Part shown: piece by piece, positions 5,088-7,966 of the stretch
Layout: every line of letters begins with the position of its first letter
How positions within the stretch are numbered: position 1 is the stretch's first letter
Assembly (NCBI GenBank): GCA_002342165.1
Contig: DDPM01000049.1
Location: 5,960 to 13,925 of the forward strand
Reading direction: 5' to 3'
DNA from: Hylemonella sp. UBA2468
Lineage (GTDB): Bacteria; Pseudomonadota; Gammaproteobacteria; Burkholderiales; Burkholderiaceae_C
DNA length: 7,966 bases
The notes under the pieces: model-generated
What the model was told of the DNA's origin: nothing
The model's input: the letters and a program-made list of their open reading frames with translations, nothing else
The model's database searches: none
Position numbers and translations under genes: made by a program

Positions 5088-6632
5088 TCACTTGCCGATA
5101 CAAAATTTGGAAAAGATGTGGCCCAACAACTCATCAGAGCTGACTTGCCCCGTGATGTCGCCCAGGGCCACTTGGCACAGACGCAGTTCTTCGGCCAATA
5201 GTTCCAGCGCGGGGGCCTGCTGGCCATTTGTACGAAGCCATTCGGCCGCTGCCTGAAGGTGTTGGCTGGCCTCTTGCAAGGCTGCAATGTGCCTTGTTCG
5301 CGCGATAAACAAGCCGTCTTGGGCTCCACCTTGCCAGCCCGCCAATTGCAGCAGTTGCTGGCGCAACGCGTCCAATCCTTCGCCGGTTTGGGCCGAAATC
5401 CACAAGTCTGGCGACAGTCTTGATGCGTCTGAGCTAGGCAAGTCGTGCAGTTTTGCTTGCTCTTGAACTCGAGGGGCGACGCCATCCTTTCCATCGCCAG
5501 TGGTGTCCGACGAATTTTTTTCCGATCTGAAAGACTCTAAGCCCCCCACCACATCCATCTTGTTCCAAACATTCAGGCGCGGGACCCTTTGTCCTAAGCG
5601 GCGGTCCAGATCAAGGCTAAGGGCTTCGTCGGATTGCTTGTAGGCCGTTTCATTGGCGCGGCTTAGGTCTCTCAAGAACAAAACCGCGTCGGCGGCCTCC
5701 ACGGCCTCCCAAGCGCGGTCTATGCCCATGCGCTCCACCACATCTTCGCTGTCTCTAAGGCCTGCGGTATCCATCACATGAATGGGCACGCCATCTATCT
5801 GAAGCTCTTGCTGCAATTTATCGCGTGTGGTGCCGGCAATGGGCGTCACAATGGCCAACTCTTTGCCCGCCAAGGCATTGAGCAAGGAGCTTTTTCCCAC
5901 ATTGGGTTGGCCAGCTATTACAACGCGCAGCCCTTCTCTAAGCAAGGCTCCTTGCTGGGCCTTGAGCATCACCTCTTGCAAACTGTTTTGGAGATTTTGT
6001 ATCTGACCTGCTGCATCGGCTTGCTGCAGAAAATCAAGCCCTTCTTCTGGAAAGTCCAGTGTGGCCTCCACCAATATACGCAAGTGCGTCAGTCTGTCTG
6101 TCAGTTTATGGATGTGCGCAGAAAACTCACCCGACAATGACCTGCTGGCGCTTCGGGCAGCGGCCTCCGTGCTGGCATCGATGAGATCGGCAATGGCTTC
6201 GGCCTGGGTCAAATCTAGCTTGCCATTTAAAAAGGCGCGCTGGCTGAACTCTCCGGGTCGGGCCAGACGCAAACCCGTCGCACCCTTTGATTCGACCGCA
6301 TGTTCCAAGCATCTGGCCAGAAGCATGTGCAAGACCACAGGGCCCCCATGGGCTTGCAGTTCCAACACATCTTCACCCGTAAAAGAATTGGGCCCCTTAA
6401 AGAACAAGGCCAGCACATGGTCAATGGCTGTGCCGGTTTTGTCCTGAATGGACAGGTAATGGGCGTGGCGCGGCTTGAGGGCTTGCCCGCACAAGGCTTG
6501 TGCCCATGGTCCTAAGCCACGACCGCTGATGCGCAACACACCCACCGCTCCCCGCCCTGGCGCTGTGGCCAGCGCGATGATGGGTTCGGGTGGGTGACTT
6601 AGTTGACTCCCAGCTGGCGGTTGATAACCCAT
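5088..6632 (-). CDS. mnmE: MnmE (TrmE), tRNA uridine-5-carboxymethylaminomethyl modification GTPase
   Basis: MnmE acts with MnmG in the cytoplasm to build the (carboxymethyl)aminomethyl group on wobble uridine 34 of certain tRNAs, using GTP hydrolysis, a folate C1 unit and FAD on MnmG. The 514-residue product opens with the folate-binding domain ([21 protein letters not shown], from about residue 17). The helical domain contains the inserted G domain: G1 GQPNVGKS (241-248), G2/K-loop TPIAGTTRD (263-271), G3 DTAG (288-291), G4 NKMD (357-360) and G5 SAQTG (413-417). It ends in the hallmark FCIGK, whose cysteine is essential in characterised homologues. E. coli MnmE is 454 aa; much of the excess is a hydrophilic insertion between G4 and G5. 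ATG 6632 is the only reasonable start, overlapping yidC by 34 nt in another frame, with no Shine-Dalgarno; translation is probably coupled to yidC. Confidence 0.96.
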   Translation of the reverse strand: MGYQPPAGSQLSHPPEPIIALATAPGRGAVGVLRISGRGLGPWAQALCGQALKPRHAHYLSIQDKTGTAIDHVLALFFKGPNSFTGEDVLELQAHGGPVVLHMLLARCLEHAVESKGATGLRLARPGEFSQRAFLNGKLDLTQAEAIADLIDASTEAAARSASRSLSGEFSAHIHKLTDRLTHLRILVEATLDFPEEGLDFLQQADAAGQIQNLQNSLQEVMLKAQQGALLREGLRVVIAGQPNVGKSSLLNALAGKELAIVTPIAGTTRDKLQQELQIDGVPIHVMDTAGLRDSEDVVERMGIDRAWEAVEAADAVLFLRDLSRANETAYKQSDEALSLDLDRRLGQRVPRLNVWNKMDVVGGLESFRSEKNSSDTTGDGKDGVAPRVQEQAKLHDLPSSDASRLSPDLWISAQTGEGLDALRQQLLQLAGWQGGAQDGLFIARTRHIAALQEASQHLQAAAEWLRTNGQQAPALELLAEELRLCQVALGDITGQVSSDELLGHIFSKFCIGK

Positions 6633-7966
6633 TGCTGAGCAATTGACAGAATATTGTTGGTCAGCCAATACAGTACCAAGCCCGCGGGGAAGAAGAAGAA
6701 CATAAAGCTGAACATCAGCGGCATGATCCACATCAACTTGGCTTGCATAGGGTCAGGCGGCGTGGGATTAAGCCAGGTTTGGAGCACCGTGGTAACAGTC
6801 ATAAGTAACGGCAAGATGTAGTAAGGGTCTTTGTTAGACAAATCAGTGATCCACAAAATCCAAGGCGCATTGCGCATTTCCACGCTGGACAACAACACCC
6901 AATAGAGCGCGATAAAAAATGGGATTTGAATGGCAATCGGTAAGCACCCGCCCAGTGGATTGACTTTTTCCTCTCGGTAGATGCGCATCATTTCTTGCTG
7001 CATTTGTTGCGGCTTGTCTTTAAGACGTTCGCGCATTTCCATCACTTTGGGGTTGATGGCTTTCATCTTGGCCATGCTGGCGTAGGCTTTGGCGTTGAGC
7101 CAATAGAACGCCAGCTTGAGCAACACAACCAAGGCCACAATGGACCAACCCCAGTTGTCGATCAACAGGTTGAGCTGATCCAACAACCAATACAAAGGTT
7201 TGGCCAAAATGGTCAGCCAGCCGTAGTCTTTCACCAGCTCCAGGCCCGGGGACAAAGACTCCAAGAGTTTTTCCTCTTGTGGGCCCACAAAAAGTTTGGA
7301 GTCGGCTTTGACACTGGCGCCAGCTGGCAAAACACCCAATGGTGTGATCATGCCAACGGCATATAGGTTTTGATCCACCTTGCGCATAAACAGCTCGCGC
7401 TTGATGCCTTCTGCCAACAACCACGCACTGGCGAAATAGTGCTGCACCATACCGACGTAACCGTTGCTGGAAGTTTTCTCAATCTCCTGCTTGTTTTTTT
7501 CTATATCGCTGAACTCAGCTTTTTGATATTTTTTAGCATCCGTGTACACCACGGGTCCAGTAAAGGTGGAATAAAACTCCGACTCGCCTGCGGGTTTGTT
7601 ACCGTCTCTTACCAGCTGAAGGTACAACTGCGGTTCAACGCTTTCTGCACCTTTGTTTTCCACCGTGTGCTGAACCTCTACGGCATAGCTGCCACGTCTC
7701 AACGTGTAGCTTTTAAGGAGCTGCAAGCCCCCCACCACCGGTGAGCTTAGCGTCAAAGTCACGGCGTCTTGGCCGTCCTTGATCGCCCCATCGCCTGGCA
7801 GAGCACTCATCAGGGTTTTATGGTTGGGTAATGCAGCCCCGCCAGCACTGGGAATCAGGCCTGTTTGGGACACGTAAACACGTTCACGGCTTTGGTCCAA
7901 CAACACAAAGGGCTGGCGGGACTGCGTGAGGTCGTCGTGTTTTAAAAATTCGGACTTCACCACCAC
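6599..7966 (-). CDS. yidC: YidC membrane protein insertase, C-terminal 455 residues (5' end beyond the window)
   Basis: YidC inserts and folds inner-membrane proteins, alone or with SecYEG. About 455 residues are visible; the family is about 550 aa in Gram-negatives, so roughly 100 N-terminal residues, including the first membrane helix, lie beyond the right edge. The GTG codons at the edge are internal valines, not a start. The visible part begins inside the periplasmic beta-rich domain (to about 245) and continues into the conserved insertase core: membrane segments near 275-290, 343-360, 383-397 and 412-437 ([18 protein letters not shown]), with the cytoplasmic helical hairpin [20 protein letters not shown] between. 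K284 occupies the place of E. coli R366, keeping the positive charge of the hydrophilic groove. [12 protein letters not shown] and [14 protein letters not shown] are near-diagnostic. The gene ends at TAA 6599-6601, inside the mnmE coding start. Confidence 0.97.
   Translation of the reverse strand: MVVKSEFLKHDDLTQSRQPFVLLDQSRERVYVSQTGLIPSAGGAALPNHKTLMSALPGDGAIKDGQDAVTLTLSSPVVGGLQLLKSYTLRRGSYAVEVQHTVENKGAESVEPQLYLQLVRDGNKPAGESEFYSTFTGPVVYTDAKKYQKAEFSDIEKNKQEIEKTSSNGYVGMVQHYFASAWLLAEGIKRELFMRKVDQNLYAVGMITPLGVLPAGASVKADSKLFVGPQEEKLLESLSPGLELVKDYGWLTILAKPLYWLLDQLNLLIDNWGWSIVALVVLLKLAFYWLNAKAYASMAKMKAINPKVMEMRERLKDKPQQMQQEMMRIYREEKVNPLGGCLPIAIQIPFFIALYWVLLSSVEMRNAPWILWITDLSNKDPYYILPLLMTVTTVLQTWLNPTPPDPMQAKLMWIMPLMFSFMFFFFPAGLVLYWLTNNILSIAQQWVINRQLGVN

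Overview
The window looks like a chromosomal segment from a betaproteobacterium of the order Burkholderiales, most likely family Comamonadaceae. The grounds are the YidC membrane core, the glycine-rich tail of a bacterial RRM protein ending the window's left edge, the MnmE/YidC pair, and a Kef-type antiporter divergent from kdsD. The family assignment comes from remembered protein features, not from a search. Nearly all the DNA is coding and no mobile element, CRISPR array, tRNA or rRNA was seen.

Layout, left to right. (1) 1-78: the last 25 codons of a glycine-rich RNA-binding protein on the + strand, followed by a 3' region with two hairpins, the second a strong intrinsic terminator. (2) 178-2515, minus strand: a compact LPS block read kdsD -> kdsC -> lptC. 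KdsD makes arabinose-5-phosphate for KDO, KdsC dephosphorylates KDO-8-phosphate, and LptC is the inner-membrane/periplasmic part of the LPS export bridge. The lptA, lptB and rpoN genes that commonly follow lptC are not here; a convergent RRM gene sits in their place. (3) 2559-4550, + strand: a 663-residue Kef-type cation:proton antiporter with RCK domains, divergent from kdsD across only 43 bp. (4) 4547-4984, minus: a 145-residue protein I do not recognise, whose stop codon overlaps the antiporter stop in a shared TTAA. It has its own well-formed promoter, a perfect 18-bp palindrome at the predicted transcription start, and a strong Shine-Dalgarno. (5) 5088-6632 and 6599-7966, minus: mnmE (tRNA wobble-uridine modification GTPase) and the 3' part of yidC (membrane insertase), overlapping by 34 nt. 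The yidC N-terminus lies beyond the right edge.

In many bacteria yidC and mnmE belong to the rpmH-rnpA-yidD-yidC-mnmE cluster beside dnaA and oriC, so the replication origin may lie a few kb beyond the right edge; this is inference. The window is mostly ordinary housekeeping and envelope genes. I found no clear sign of a wholly undescribed system. The best leads are the uncharacterised 145-residue gene with its palindromic operator-like site, the compact kdsD/antiporter divergent promoter with a possibly leaderless kdsD, and the MnmE G-domain insertion.
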